DNA from: an uncultured Bacteroidia bacterium
Lineage (GTDB): Bacteria; Bacteroidota; Bacteroidia; Bacteroidales; Prolixibacteraceae
Reading direction: 5' to 3'
Assembly (NCBI GenBank): GCA_903904515.1
Contig: CAIVCR010000068.1
Coordinates: 53,814-117,813, forward strand
Length of the DNA: 64,000 nt
The notes under the pieces are model-generated. The model saw only the letters and a program-made list of their open reading frames with translations. It made no database searches and had not been told where the DNA came from. Both the position numbers and the translations under genes were made by a program. Below are positions 36,410 to 46,242 of the stretch, in pieces; within the stretch, counting starts at the first letter, position 1; each line of letters begins with the position of its first letter.

Positions 36410-37687
36410 ATGAAGCCTTCACCATATCGCTGGGTTGTTCTAACCGTGTTAATGCTCGTCACCTTTGTGGTCTCAGTACAATGGTTGACACATGCGGCGG
36501 TTGTACGTCCTGCCGAAGTTTTTTATAAGGGACAGGTTGATCCCGCATCATTCTTAAATATTGATTTTCTTGCACTTTCATACATGTTGATCTTTTTAGC
36601 GATGAGCTTTCCTGCCTCCTATATTATTGACACCTATGGCATCAAAACCGGATTAACCATAGGCTCGCTTATGATTGGCGTTTTCAGTATCACTAAAGCC
36701 ATCTTTGCATCCACTTTTAAGGGCGTTGTTATTTCTCAGATTGGCCTTGCAATTGCCCAACCGCTTATTTTAAATGCTGTTACGGCAGTGACTGTCCGTT
36801 GGTTCCCATTTTCCGAAAGAGGTTTGGCCGCCGGATTAGCTGTCTTAGCCCAATATCTTGGAATCATCGTCGCCATGCTGGTGACTCCACTACTTGTTGG
36901 CTCAAATCCTGAACTGGTAAATTATGGGACCGGGTTCGAACGGATGTTATGGATTTACGGTGTTTTATCACTCATTTCTTCATTGGCTTTAATTATACTG
37001 ATTAAAGAGCACCCTGAAAATTTTAAACTTCCAAACCAGGATCTCCTCCAGGGTTTCGGTAAAGGGGTTCTCGATATTCTGCGGAACCGGGATATGCAAA
37101 TTACAATGATCTTATTTTTTGTCGGACTTGGCATTTTCAATGCCGTAAGTTCAATGACTGACCGCATTTCGGAAATGGCCGGGGTAAAGGATTCGGATGG
37201 ATTAATCGGTGGGATAATGCTTACAGGCGGAATTATCGGAGCTTTAATCCTTCCTCTGCTTTCTGACAAATTCCAGAAAAGGAAACTTTTCCTTGTAATC
37301 TGTCTTATCGGAATGGTCCCGGGCATATTCGGATTATCGTTCGCAGGCGACCTGGGTTTAAACCCCGGAAACACCTATTCAGTATTGCTTTTTTCTTCAT
37401 TTATCTTAGGTTTTTTTGTGATGAGCGCTGGTCCGATTGCATTTCAGTATGCGGCAGAAGTTAGTCATCCGGCACCGGAATCGGCATCCCAGGGAATACT
37501 TCTATGGACTGGTCAGCTTTCGGGGATGTTGTTTGTCGCCGGGATGAGCATCGATAACAACGCTCACCTTGAATCTTTTATGTCTGCATTTGCCATACTT
37601 TCAATTTTTGCGCTCGTTAGTGTCTTTTTCCTGCGGGAGAGTCCGATGATGATAGCCGACAATGCCGCTTTCAAAGTAAGCGACTGA
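36410..37687 (+). CDS. MFS transporter
   Basis: About 12 hydrophobic segments; ASYIIDTYGIKTGLTIGSLMIG. Confidence 0.92.
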   Translation: MKPSPYRWVVLTVLMLVTFVVSVQWLTHAAVVRPAEVFYKGQVDPASFLNIDFLALSYMLIFLAMSFPASYIIDTYGIKTGLTIGSLMIGVFSITKAIFASTFKGVVISQIGLAIAQPLILNAVTAVTVRWFPFSERGLAAGLAVLAQYLGIIVAMLVTPLLVGSNPELVNYGTGFERMLWIYGVLSLISSLALIILIKEHPENFKLPNQDLLQGFGKGVLDILRNRDMQITMILFFVGLGIFNAVSSMTDRISEMAGVKDSDGLIGGIMLTGGIIGALILPLLSDKFQKRKLFLVICLIGMVPGIFGLSFAGDLGLNPGNTYSVLLFSSFILGFFVMSAGPIAFQYAAEVSHPAPESASQGILLWTGQLSGMLFVAGMSIDNNAHLESFMSAFAILSIFALVSVFFLRESPMMIADNAAFKVSD

Positions 37688-37804
37688 GTATGTTTAAACC
37701 CCTATGTGAGGGAAGTATTAAACCGTTGTTAGACGGCGTAATTTTTTGAGAGTTACTCAGCATCCCTGACTTTCTAAGCCCAGCCTTTTGAATATCAAAT
37801 AGCC

Positions 37805-40162
37805 CTAATTCTTAGCCACTTCCGGAAGACTGATCGTTTTGAAAACAGCCCTGATTTTCAACTGACTTTCATCCTGAAATTCGCAGTCAAATTTGAGGGT
37901 ATGCTTGCCCTGGGTCAATTCCGGAACCGGCTGAATTAATTGGATTTCCTTACTGAAATTACCCTTCTCGTTATACAACTTTAGCTTTCCGCCGTCACAA
38001 ACAATGGAATAGCCCGCCTTAAACTCACCGGGCAATTCAAGTTTATAATAGCCGTCAAGTTCCATCCATGGATTATTGATTACACCCTCCTTACCCATAA
38101 TTGTAAGGCTGAAAGTAAGTGGCTGCCGGGCATCTTTACTTTCAAATTCCCATTCCGAGAAGGTGGGTTGTCCGGGCTGCAACAACTGTTTCGCATGTTC
38201 AAATTTATATTTCTTAAATGGATAAAGCTGCCACTTGCCATTCGCTTTTTCAAGGTGAAAATCATTTTCAGGATTCTTCAATCTGGCTACCTGGTCGGCA
38301 GAGAATATTTTTGATTTATAGGCCTCCTGCCAAAGTCTTATCAATTCGAGTAATTGAAGTGTATTGGGGTTCTTTTGCAGGCTCTTGTAATAGGCCACCA
38401 TCGCAAATCCTGCATTGTATCCGGCCGCACGCGCCATCATCCACTCAATGTCTTCAACAGTTGTGGTCGCAGAAAGGAGGAACCATCCCAGCATATTGGG
38501 CATATAATTTCGTTCAAGGAATGGCTGATTTTCGAGCCGGTAGTCCCCCTGTGATTCGCGAAAACCGCCGTACCATGGTTCACCCCAGTTCCAGTAATGA
38601 CAAATATGCCAGTAAAAATGACTCGAACGGCTTGTCCCATTAACCAACGTATGGTTAGTCTCCCTGAATACCTTTTCAGCAAATGCCTGCATACCATAGT
38701 CACCCTCTCCGGATGCCATGCACCCTTCGTGCCCATCAAAATCCATCTGAGAAACGCCTGTTTCAGAGAAGAAACGGCCAAGATTTCCTGCAATCTCTTG
38801 TTGCAATTCGAAATTTGGGAATAGAGTCCGGTAAGGATAATCGAGCAACATACCGGCAGTCTCCCCTTTTTTATGATCAGAAGCTACGGTTCCAAATGCT
38901 CCCCGCTGACATTCGAGTAATTTGAAGGGAGGTTGATCTGTAACTTCGCGAAAACGGACTATTTCGTTTCCGATGAGGACAGCATGTAACGTGCTTGGCT
39001 TTATATTTTTAAAATACTCATTCGATTCGACTGCTATTTCATTTGCAGATGAATTTACCACTTCGCTCAGAACCGAAGATCCAGTGACTGCAAGCCGCTT
39101 ATCCGGGATCGGGGTTACGTAAGGGTCGTTTGTATTTATAAAAGTGCTAAGGGTATGAACGCCGATACGCAAACCCAATTTTGAGGCTTTTTCAACGCAG
39201 ACTTTCATCCCTGCATTGCCGTTGGGGAAACTTTTAGGATCAAGAATAAAATGTCCCCATGACTTAAAAGGACCTTCCTGATATAACGAATTCAACCCCG
39301 CCATCTGCGTATAAGCGAGCATTGAATCGATATTCGACTCGTTGAAATCACTGATCATATAAGCGCGGCCCGTTTCGGGGGATTGTTTCACCCAGGTGCC
39401 ATTGATCAGCGGATGGGGAAGCCCTTCGGCGAGTTCAATCGCTCCAAGGCGATTCAATACCTGTTTTTCAGGACAACCGAACAAGGCAATTTTAGACCCA
39501 AGGGTGGTCTCATTGGGGATCGGATCTACAGGCATGTTCGGATAATTCGTACCCCAAACGGTAATCTTCCGGGGTTTCGAACGGTCGAAACTAAAGGCTT
39601 GCAAACTACTGCCGTAATCCTGTTTAATGGCAACATTGCCGCGGGAATCATCAGCTCCTTCCCCGTTTTTAAGAACCCCTCCGATAGTTTTTGTATTCAG
39701 GCACTGAATCCCGATCGCATATTCATCATCCCTGACAACACCAACAACCTCCCCGATTGTTTTATCGATTGTGGTTGGGTAGGGTCCCCAGCAAACAGCA
39801 TTCACCTGGTCAGAAGGATTAACCTTAACCAATTCGAAAACCAGATGGGTTTTGTTTTGAGTGACTTTAATACCTGCGGACATATTCGTCCCCGGATAAT
39901 CAAGAGTTATAAGATTTGCCTCTTTATTGAAAGTCGCATGAGTCACCTCATTCCATAAGGTACCAATCCGCAGGGATAAAAGTGTACTGTTTTGACCCTT
40001 TGGCAGATAATTTTTACCGGTTGTGGGATTTACCAGATCAGTAATTTTACCGTTTTCAGAGATTGTAATTCTGAAATCAGCGGTTTCGAATTTTATTGGT
40101 TGGGATATTCCAAACGAAATGATCAGAAGGTAGAAGGAGGAAAATAAGACTATTTTTTTCAT
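37805..40162 (-). CDS. secreted putative glycoside hydrolase of unassigned family
   Basis: Signal peptide; GH-like central region (SQMDFDGHEGCMASGEGDYG, HYWNWGEPWYGGFRESQGDYR); genome context with GH92 and GH30. Confidence 0.6.
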   Translation of the reverse strand: MKKIVLFSSFYLLIISFGISQPIKFETADFRITISENGKITDLVNPTTGKNYLPKGQNSTLLSLRIGTLWNEVTHATFNKEANLITLDYPGTNMSAGIKVTQNKTHLVFELVKVNPSDQVNAVCWGPYPTTIDKTIGEVVGVVRDDEYAIGIQCLNTKTIGGVLKNGEGADDSRGNVAIKQDYGSSLQAFSFDRSKPRKITVWGTNYPNMPVDPIPNETTLGSKIALFGCPEKQVLNRLGAIELAEGLPHPLINGTWVKQSPETGRAYMISDFNESNIDSMLAYTQMAGLNSLYQEGPFKSWGHFILDPKSFPNGNAGMKVCVEKASKLGLRIGVHTLSTFINTNDPYVTPIPDKRLAVTGSSVLSEVVNSSANEIAVESNEYFKNIKPSTLHAVLIGNEIVRFREVTDQPPFKLLECQRGAFGTVASDHKKGETAGMLLDYPYRTLFPNFELQQEIAGNLGRFFSETGVSQMDFDGHEGCMASGEGDYGMQAFAEKVFRETNHTLVNGTSRSSHFYWHICHYWNWGEPWYGGFRESQGDYRLENQPFLERNYMPNMLGWFLLSATTTVEDIEWMMARAAGYNAGFAMVAYYKSLQKNPNTLQLLELIRLWQEAYKSKIFSADQVARLKNPENDFHLEKANGKWQLYPFKKYKFEHAKQLLQPGQPTFSEWEFESKDARQPLTFSLTIMGKEGVINNPWMELDGYYKLELPGEFKAGYSIVCDGGKLKLYNEKGNFSKEIQLIQPVPELTQGKHTLKFDCEFQDESQLKIRAVFKTISLPEVAKN

Positions 40163-40240
40163 CGGTTGAAAGGTTTACATTTAAAAGAATATAAAATTAG
40201 TCTATTTCAACTAAAACAAAATAGCTTTCTCTTTACGAAA

Positions 40241-42544
40241 TCACTTAAAAAGAGAGAAGTTTGGTTCTGGACCCATCATTAACTCAAGTTTTCCTCCGCT
40301 TACAACCTCTTTGAAAAGGAGAACCGGACTTTTTAATTCAACTCCATTCAGTTTTGCCGACTGAATATAAACATTGTCAGCCGAATTATTGCTGGCCGAT
40401 ATTGTGAAAGGTTTACCTCCGTTGTACATTTTATCGACATGAATCACCGCCTCATCAAAAATTGGCGATGAAAGGTCAAAGGAGGGTTCTGAGGTTACCC
40501 CTCCATTCATCTCGAACAAACCCATGGAAGCGATCGCAAACCAGCCACTCATCTGCCCTTCGTCTTCATCTCCTTCCCAGCCATGGTATGGCGAATTTCC
40601 ATAGAATTTATCAAGAATGGCTCGCGAATACTTCTGTGTCAGCCAGGGTTTGCCCGAATAGTTAAATAAAAAGGATGCCTGCATATTCCCTTCATTCCCA
40701 TGGTTGACGTAGTATTCAAAAGAAGAATCCTGGCCACGATCGAATGCATAGGCAGCAAAATTATGCTTTACAGATTTCCTAAAGCCATCTTCAAGGCGGT
40801 TGTTAAACAGATCCTTCCCCATTAAAGAAACCAATCCGGGGATATCGTGAGGCACATACCATGTGTACTGCCAGCTGTTTCCTTCGATCCACCTCTTTCC
40901 TGAAAACTGATCAAAATCCTTCATCCAGTTTCCCATTGAATCTTTGGGAACCTGTAATTTTAATTCAGGATGGAACTGGTTTTTCCAGTTTCCTGACCGT
41001 TTGATAAAGAATGAATAGTCATCATTATGATTCATCGCTTTGGCCAGCTGGGCAGTGCAGAAATCGGTATATGCATAATCAAGGGTACGGCTGGCCGCAT
41101 CTTTTTCAAGCGGAACGTAACCTAGCCGGTTGTAAATATTCAGTCTTTCCATTCCTGCCAGGCAGCCCCCAGGAAAGCGTTTGCCCTGCTCCTTGCCGTT
41201 ATGGCTAACCGCCTTGTAAAGTTTATCCGTATCATAATCCCTGATTCCTTTCTGATATGCCGAGACCATTAGTGCAATCTCATGTGTAACCTCCATGATT
41301 CCAGTTAGTTTAAGGCCGGTAGGACCATTGCTTGTCCACCCGGTTTTGGCGAAAAGCTCAAGTTCTGTTTTGACCCAGTTGCTCATAATATCCGGAGCGA
41401 TAAGCGATAAAATCGTATTGAAATTCCAAAAGGTATTCCAAAATGCATCACCGCCATACATTACTCCTCCCTGAGGTAACTGCTGAATTTTTTTGTATTG
41501 GTCTACATAGCGTCCGTCTGAATCGCTCCATGTTTGCTTGGCAAAGCTCCTGTATAAATTAGTATAAAATTTCTCTTTATTCACTTCACTACCCTTTACC
41601 TCAATCCTTGAGAGGAGATTATCCCATTTCTCCCGGGCTGAAGCGACCACGGCTTCAAAATCCCATCCAAATCCATCCAATTCTGTCTTTAGATTGTTTC
41701 TTGCACCCCCCTGATCGACCAACGACAAGCCAACTTTCATCAGGATAGCTTCGTTATCTGTGGTGGAATAAGTTACATAAGCACCCACATCCTTAGATCC
41801 TGAAATCCGTTCAACATTTGTTTTGATTGTATCGTTACTCCAACCATTCAACGACTTAAATGGTTTACTGAACTGAATCACAAAGTAGAGTTTATATGCA
41901 CCAAAGCTGGCCCGCGTTTCAGCAAAGCCTTCAATTGAAGATTCGGTTGTTTTTTTGAATTCTGCATCTTCAATCCGGATACGATATTCAGTCGGGAAGT
42001 TCAATACCATGAGGATCCGTGCATCATCCTGAGCTTTAAACGTATATTTATGAAACCCGCAATGAGTGGTGGCAGTCAGCTCAGCCTTACAGTCGGCATC
42101 GTAGAGTTCACAGGAATAGTAACCGGGCGATCCTTTTTCGGTTTCCTTAAGAATGCGTGAATGAAATCCTGCTCCCGCACCTCGGTATGGTTTTGAAGCT
42201 GCCCCATCACTATTCGTAAAATCCAGTATAGCTGGCATAACCATAAGTCCAGCCCTTGTCCAGGCATGAATATGGCTAAACCCCGTCACGTTCATGATGG
42301 AATAATCATAGCCCGCCATCCATCCGGACTCCTGGTTATCCGGTCCCAGCTGTACCATTCCATAGGGAACCCCGGCATAGGGGCCAAGCATCCAGCGTGA
42401 ATTGGATGTTCCCGTGAAGACATTGACGTAATCGACAGCTTTTTTTCCCTCCTGAGTATAACCACCAGTAACAACCCCGGACGTTAAGCAAATAATCAGA
42501 ATAAGCCGAAGGGCAAGGTTAAGTAAATTGATCTTAAGAGCCAT
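40241..42544 (-). CDS. GH92 family alpha-mannosidase-like
   Basis: GMVQLGPDN, GYDYSIMNVTGFSHIHAWTR, YGGDAFWNTFWNFNTILSLIAP, NHGNEGNMQASFLFNYSGKPW, GDEDEGQMSGWFAIASMGLFEMNGG. Confidence 0.92.
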   Translation of the reverse strand: MALKINLLNLALRLILIICLTSGVVTGGYTQEGKKAVDYVNVFTGTSNSRWMLGPYAGVPYGMVQLGPDNQESGWMAGYDYSIMNVTGFSHIHAWTRAGLMVMPAILDFTNSDGAASKPYRGAGAGFHSRILKETEKGSPGYYSCELYDADCKAELTATTHCGFHKYTFKAQDDARILMVLNFPTEYRIRIEDAEFKKTTESSIEGFAETRASFGAYKLYFVIQFSKPFKSLNGWSNDTIKTNVERISGSKDVGAYVTYSTTDNEAILMKVGLSLVDQGGARNNLKTELDGFGWDFEAVVASAREKWDNLLSRIEVKGSEVNKEKFYTNLYRSFAKQTWSDSDGRYVDQYKKIQQLPQGGVMYGGDAFWNTFWNFNTILSLIAPDIMSNWVKTELELFAKTGWTSNGPTGLKLTGIMEVTHEIALMVSAYQKGIRDYDTDKLYKAVSHNGKEQGKRFPGGCLAGMERLNIYNRLGYVPLEKDAASRTLDYAYTDFCTAQLAKAMNHNDDYSFFIKRSGNWKNQFHPELKLQVPKDSMGNWMKDFDQFSGKRWIEGNSWQYTWYVPHDIPGLVSLMGKDLFNNRLEDGFRKSVKHNFAAYAFDRGQDSSFEYYVNHGNEGNMQASFLFNYSGKPWLTQKYSRAILDKFYGNSPYHGWEGDEDEGQMSGWFAIASMGLFEMNGGVTSEPSFDLSSPIFDEAVIHVDKMYNGGKPFTISASNNSADNVYIQSAKLNGVELKSPVLLFKEVVSGGKLELMMGPEPNFSLFK

Positions 42545-42576
42545 ATCTACAAGTGTTAAAGGTTGTAATACACTTA

Positions 42577-44070
42577 TTATTTATTTAATAAAAAGGTAGT
42601 TATACTCTCCGAAGGAACTACGATTGGTTCCCTGGATGAAATGGGTACAGTTCCTGAAAGACTCTTATTTTGAGAAGTCTCCCAACCAGTAAGGGTTCCC
42701 AGTGGAAGGTTTTTCAATGTAATGGACTGCTTTTCGGCTTTCATATTTATCACGACAATAACTATTCCGTCCGACCCTATATTCCTGTAAGCTGAAACAA
42801 AAACTGCTTTATTAAGCTTACCCTTCACCTCTACTCTTACAGCTCCAGGTTTAATAAACTGACTAAAGTTCCCCAATGCCCACATGGTTTTTGAGTCAGC
42901 AAGTCCAGTGCCATTCCTGTTAGCATATACAAGTCCGTCTTTAAAATCAGCTGTCGAAATCCCGAGCCACCAGCACCAGGCTGCTGCATTTCCAAAAACC
43001 AGGTCATGATGAATAACCCTCGCAATATACAGGGCTGTGTGCATTCCCATGTCACGACCACCACCTGTAATTTCTTTTGTTGTTCTAAGGATGCAATACT
43101 CCGACATCCAGTATTCCAGATCATGGCGTGAGCAAACACGTGCAGTCTTTTTTCTCACCTTTCTATTAATCCAGAGCGGCCATTCGGTAAAGTAACTATG
43201 AGCACAGATTTGTTTGGCAACCTGATACTGGTCCCCAATATAGGTATCCTTCCCTTTTTTAAAAAAACTATTGATCTCGTTTTGTCTGCCTGGTTTAAAT
43301 TTATAGCCGGGATTTGCAAAGATTAAAAGACCGCTTTCCGGAATCTGAATCTTTGTATTGATTTGATTATCTATAAGTTTTCGATTTAATTCCCTGGTAA
43401 TATTGGCGATTTGAAGGGTTTTGTATGGATTTCCCTCCTGACCAGTGTCGCACCATCCCCACTCCGGTTCATTTACAGGGCTTATATAATTGAAATGGAT
43501 TTTTTCCTTCTCAAAATATTGAAGTGAGCGGGTAATATAATCGGCAAAAGGTTCAACTTTATCAGGTGCCAGATTTGACTCTCCGCAAATACCGGAAAAT
43601 GCCTTGCCGTTGCGTGTCAGACTCACAGGAGGAGAGTTACAGAACATAACAAGATTCTCCAATCCCCTTGTTTTCGCAGCTTTTAATAGCCATTGAGCCC
43701 CCAATTGTTTTCGAAAATTATAGGTGCCATCTGCATTCAGAAAAGATTCAGCCCGTCGGTAGGGGTCACCAATAAGGCTGCTGTCACCCTGCTCTGAACT
43801 TCCTGCTCCAAGGTTGTATCTCCAGATTGATAGTCCAATTCCCTTGTATGACCCATCAGGTTGTGCTTCCTTACTGAACAGCCAGTCGGCGACGATGTTC
43901 CTGGCTGAGTCGTTCCAGAGCTGAACCAGGTCGTTGCTCCAGGCATCGGAGGCTCCAAATCCACTGATTGTTTGAAAAGTTTTTGATTCGTCAATTTTGA
44001 AAACCAGTTGAGCCGGGGCAGAGAGGTTAATCAAAGTGACCAAAAGCAGGATTGGTAATATCGTTTTCAT
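42577..44070 (-). CDS. GH30-like O-glycosyl hydrolase
   Basis: TFQTISGFGASDAWSNDL; GLSIWRYNLGAGSSEQGD; NYISPVNEPEWGW; YWMSEYCIL. Confidence 0.88.
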   Translation of the reverse strand: MKTILPILLLVTLINLSAPAQLVFKIDESKTFQTISGFGASDAWSNDLVQLWNDSARNIVADWLFSKEAQPDGSYKGIGLSIWRYNLGAGSSEQGDSSLIGDPYRRAESFLNADGTYNFRKQLGAQWLLKAAKTRGLENLVMFCNSPPVSLTRNGKAFSGICGESNLAPDKVEPFADYITRSLQYFEKEKIHFNYISPVNEPEWGWCDTGQEGNPYKTLQIANITRELNRKLIDNQINTKIQIPESGLLIFANPGYKFKPGRQNEINSFFKKGKDTYIGDQYQVAKQICAHSYFTEWPLWINRKVRKKTARVCSRHDLEYWMSEYCILRTTKEITGGGRDMGMHTALYIARVIHHDLVFGNAAAWCWWLGISTADFKDGLVYANRNGTGLADSKTMWALGNFSQFIKPGAVRVEVKGKLNKAVFVSAYRNIGSDGIVIVVINMKAEKQSITLKNLPLGTLTGWETSQNKSLSGTVPISSREPIVVPSESITTFLLNK

Positions 44071-44182
44071 CCAGGGTCTGATTAGAGTTTACTGAAATTT
44101 AATTGGAAGGCCTTTCTTCTAAAAACCGCAAAGTACTCGTGAATTGTGAAACTCCAACCTCAAAACAGATAACGTTAAAAAA

Positions 44183-44242
44183 TCACGCAAAGGCGCTAAG
44201 ACGCAAAGGAATAAAACTTTGCGACTTTGCGGCTTTGCGTGA
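44183..44242. repeat. TCACGCAAAG palindromic repeat
   Basis: tcacgcaaaggcgctaagacgcaaaggaataaaactttgcgactttgcggctttgcgtga. Confidence 0.85.
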
Positions 44243-44254
44243 GAAAAAGAATTA

Positions 44255-44623
44255 TTAAAGTTTCTTAACAGCAGTCAGATCTAGAAGACCGTCCGGCGCA
44301 TCTACTTTACCGGTAAGCTTCGAATTTTCAACTTTAGCTGTAACTTTAATATCGTTTCCATCGATATTGAACGCAAATTTGAGAACATCTTTGGCGAAAA
44401 CAAGTTCTGAAACTTTAAGTTCCTGGCCATCTTCAAAAACAACTTTCCCGGAAAGTACACCATTCGCCTCAGAAACGACAAAAGAACTTTTAACATATTC
44501 GTAAGGTGCATCAGCCACTGCCACCTTCCAGGTTCCAAGGACACTTTTATTGTCATTGGCAAAACTCCTCTGAGTTGCAAATACAAAAGCGAGAACCATC
44601 AAAACAAACGTTACTTTTTTCAT
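44255..44623 (-). CDS. small secreted protein (122 aa), paralogue A
   Basis: Signal peptide; VLGTWKVAVADAPYEYVKSSFVVSEANGVLSGKVVF; near-identical to 45831..46199. Confidence 0.9.
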   Translation of the reverse strand: MKKVTFVLMVLAFVFATQRSFANDNKSVLGTWKVAVADAPYEYVKSSFVVSEANGVLSGKVVFEDGQELKVSELVFAKDVLKFAFNIDGNDIKVTAKVENSKLTGKVDAPDGLLDLTAVKKL

Positions 44624-44839
44624 AAAACCATTTTTTTAATTAAATAATAAATAATTTCACCAACACTGTCACAACCAATTCTGTGGATTTCACAACCACT
44701 AATTTAGTTTGTGACGTTATTGAATCCGTGGCAAATATAATCAGGCTGATACCGCAAAAATGGCTTCAGGGGTGAATTTCCATTATCGGGTATAGGTTTC
44801 ACAAAATGGGATTAAGCGCTACAATCTCCGGAAGTTCAT

Positions 44840-45703
44840 TTACCTTTTCCGGATCGAGCCGGCAATGAAGGCTTCATAAAACGTTGGGGAGGCAGGGATC
44901 CTGAGTCCATAAGGCAAATATAAAAGATAGCGTTTAGGTTCCTTCTTGACTTGTCGTATCCTCTCAGTATGAACCATAAATGAGCGGTGACAGCGAAGGA
45001 TACCAAATTGTTTCAACCCTGCTTCAAGATTTTTAAGGCTATTTCTAAGGATTTGTTTTTGCACACTGTCAAGTTCAAAAAAATAAATTATTACATAATT
45101 ATCCGCAGCCTCAAGGTACAAAAGATCCTCCACCTTTATACCAAATTTAAAATTCCCATTCTCGTCATTGAATGAAACCAGTGAACTCGCCTGGTCGTTA
45201 TTTCCTTCACTACTATAAACGCCAATTTTCTTAGGGGTGAAAATACGGTTGATCAGCAATGAAAATGTATATGCCAAACCTGCAATCAGGGTAGTATATC
45301 TGAATGTAGACCCAATTTCGCTCCGGAAATTCCTTATGGATAATTCGTCAATCGCAAATAGAAAATTAAATATAAGAGTAAGAACAAAAATCTCACCCAA
45401 AGACCAAAAGCAAAAGTCTAAAATTCTAAAATGCAACGAACCTGTGACGGGACGTACCACAAATTGTGATAAGCCAATAACCAAAATTGATATTAAGCCA
45501 AAACTACTATAAAATAATCCCTCCCAGCGTCCGGGAATATCAAACCACCTGTCGATATTAAAAGGTTTGAAGATATTAATAAACAGAATAACAAATATGC
45601 CATTAACAATCACAAATCTTAATCGTTGGGGAATTGTATCGAGTAGCCCCAAAGGGGCATATAAAAAGGCCTTTAACCTGATAAATAACTGAAGAAACCA
45701 CAT
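44840..45703 (-). CDS. membrane-anchored LytTR-family transcriptional regulator
   Basis: Four or more TM segments, then EDLLYLEAADNYVIIYF...LKNLEAGLKQFGILRCHRSFMVHTERI. Confidence 0.92.
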   Translation of the reverse strand: MWFLQLFIRLKAFLYAPLGLLDTIPQRLRFVIVNGIFVILFINIFKPFNIDRWFDIPGRWEGLFYSSFGLISILVIGLSQFVVRPVTGSLHFRILDFCFWSLGEIFVLTLIFNFLFAIDELSIRNFRSEIGSTFRYTTLIAGLAYTFSLLINRIFTPKKIGVYSSEGNNDQASSLVSFNDENGNFKFGIKVEDLLYLEAADNYVIIYFFELDSVQKQILRNSLKNLEAGLKQFGILRCHRSFMVHTERIRQVKKEPKRYLLYLPYGLRIPASPTFYEAFIAGSIRKR

Positions 45704-45712
45704 TCTTTTAGG

Positions 45713-45743
45713 ATTGAAAATTTAAAGATATTAAATTTTCAAT
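45713..45743. promoter_or_regulatory. Perfect 12-bp-arm palindrome upstream of the LytTR gene
   Basis: ATTGAAAATTTA-aagatat-TAAATTTTCAAT. Confidence 0.55.
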
Positions 45744-45830
45744 AGATTCAATTCCAGTAAATCAAAATCAAAGGAAGGAATTCCTGTTTAAACAGGTTTA
45801 TTCCATCCGGGAGTATAATCAGACGACAAT

Positions 45831-46199
45831 TTACTGTTTCTTTACAGCAGTCAGATCGAGGATTCCGTCAGGTGCATCAACTTTACCTGTCAGTTTCGAA
45901 TCTCCGACTTTAGCCGTTACTTTAATATCATTTCCATCTATATTGACCGCAAATTTGATAACATCCTTAGCAAATTCAAGATTGGACACTTTAAGTTCCT
46001 GGCCATCTTCAAAAACCACTTTCCCGGACAGGATGCCTTTCACCTCAGAAACGACAAAGGAACTTTTCACATATTCGTAAGGGGCATCAGCTACTGCGAC
46101 TTTCCAGGTTCCCAGGACATTTTTGTTGTCGGCGGCAAAACTCTGCTGAGTTGCAAATACAAAAGCGAGAACCATCAAAACAAACGTTACTTTTTTCAT
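45831..46199 (-). CDS. small secreted protein (122 aa), paralogue B
   Basis: MKKVTFVLMVLAFVFATQQSFAADNKNVLGTWKVAVADAPYEYVKSSFVVSEVKG; same length as paralogue A. Confidence 0.9.
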   Translation of the reverse strand: MKKVTFVLMVLAFVFATQQSFAADNKNVLGTWKVAVADAPYEYVKSSFVVSEVKGILSGKVVFEDGQELKVSNLEFAKDVIKFAVNIDGNDIKVTAKVGDSKLTGKVDAPDGILDLTAVKKQ

Positions 46200-46242
46200 A
46201 CAATCACTTTTTTAAATTAATAAATAACAAGAACATAGAATA

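Noticed and set aside
38218-38643. 141-aa plus-strand ORF inside the secreted enzyme gene
   Set aside because: Antisense shadow ORF of 37805..40162 with no recognisable motif.
39383-39958. 191-aa plus-strand ORF
   Set aside because: Antisense to 37805..40162; the sense frame has a signal peptide and enzyme-like sequence.
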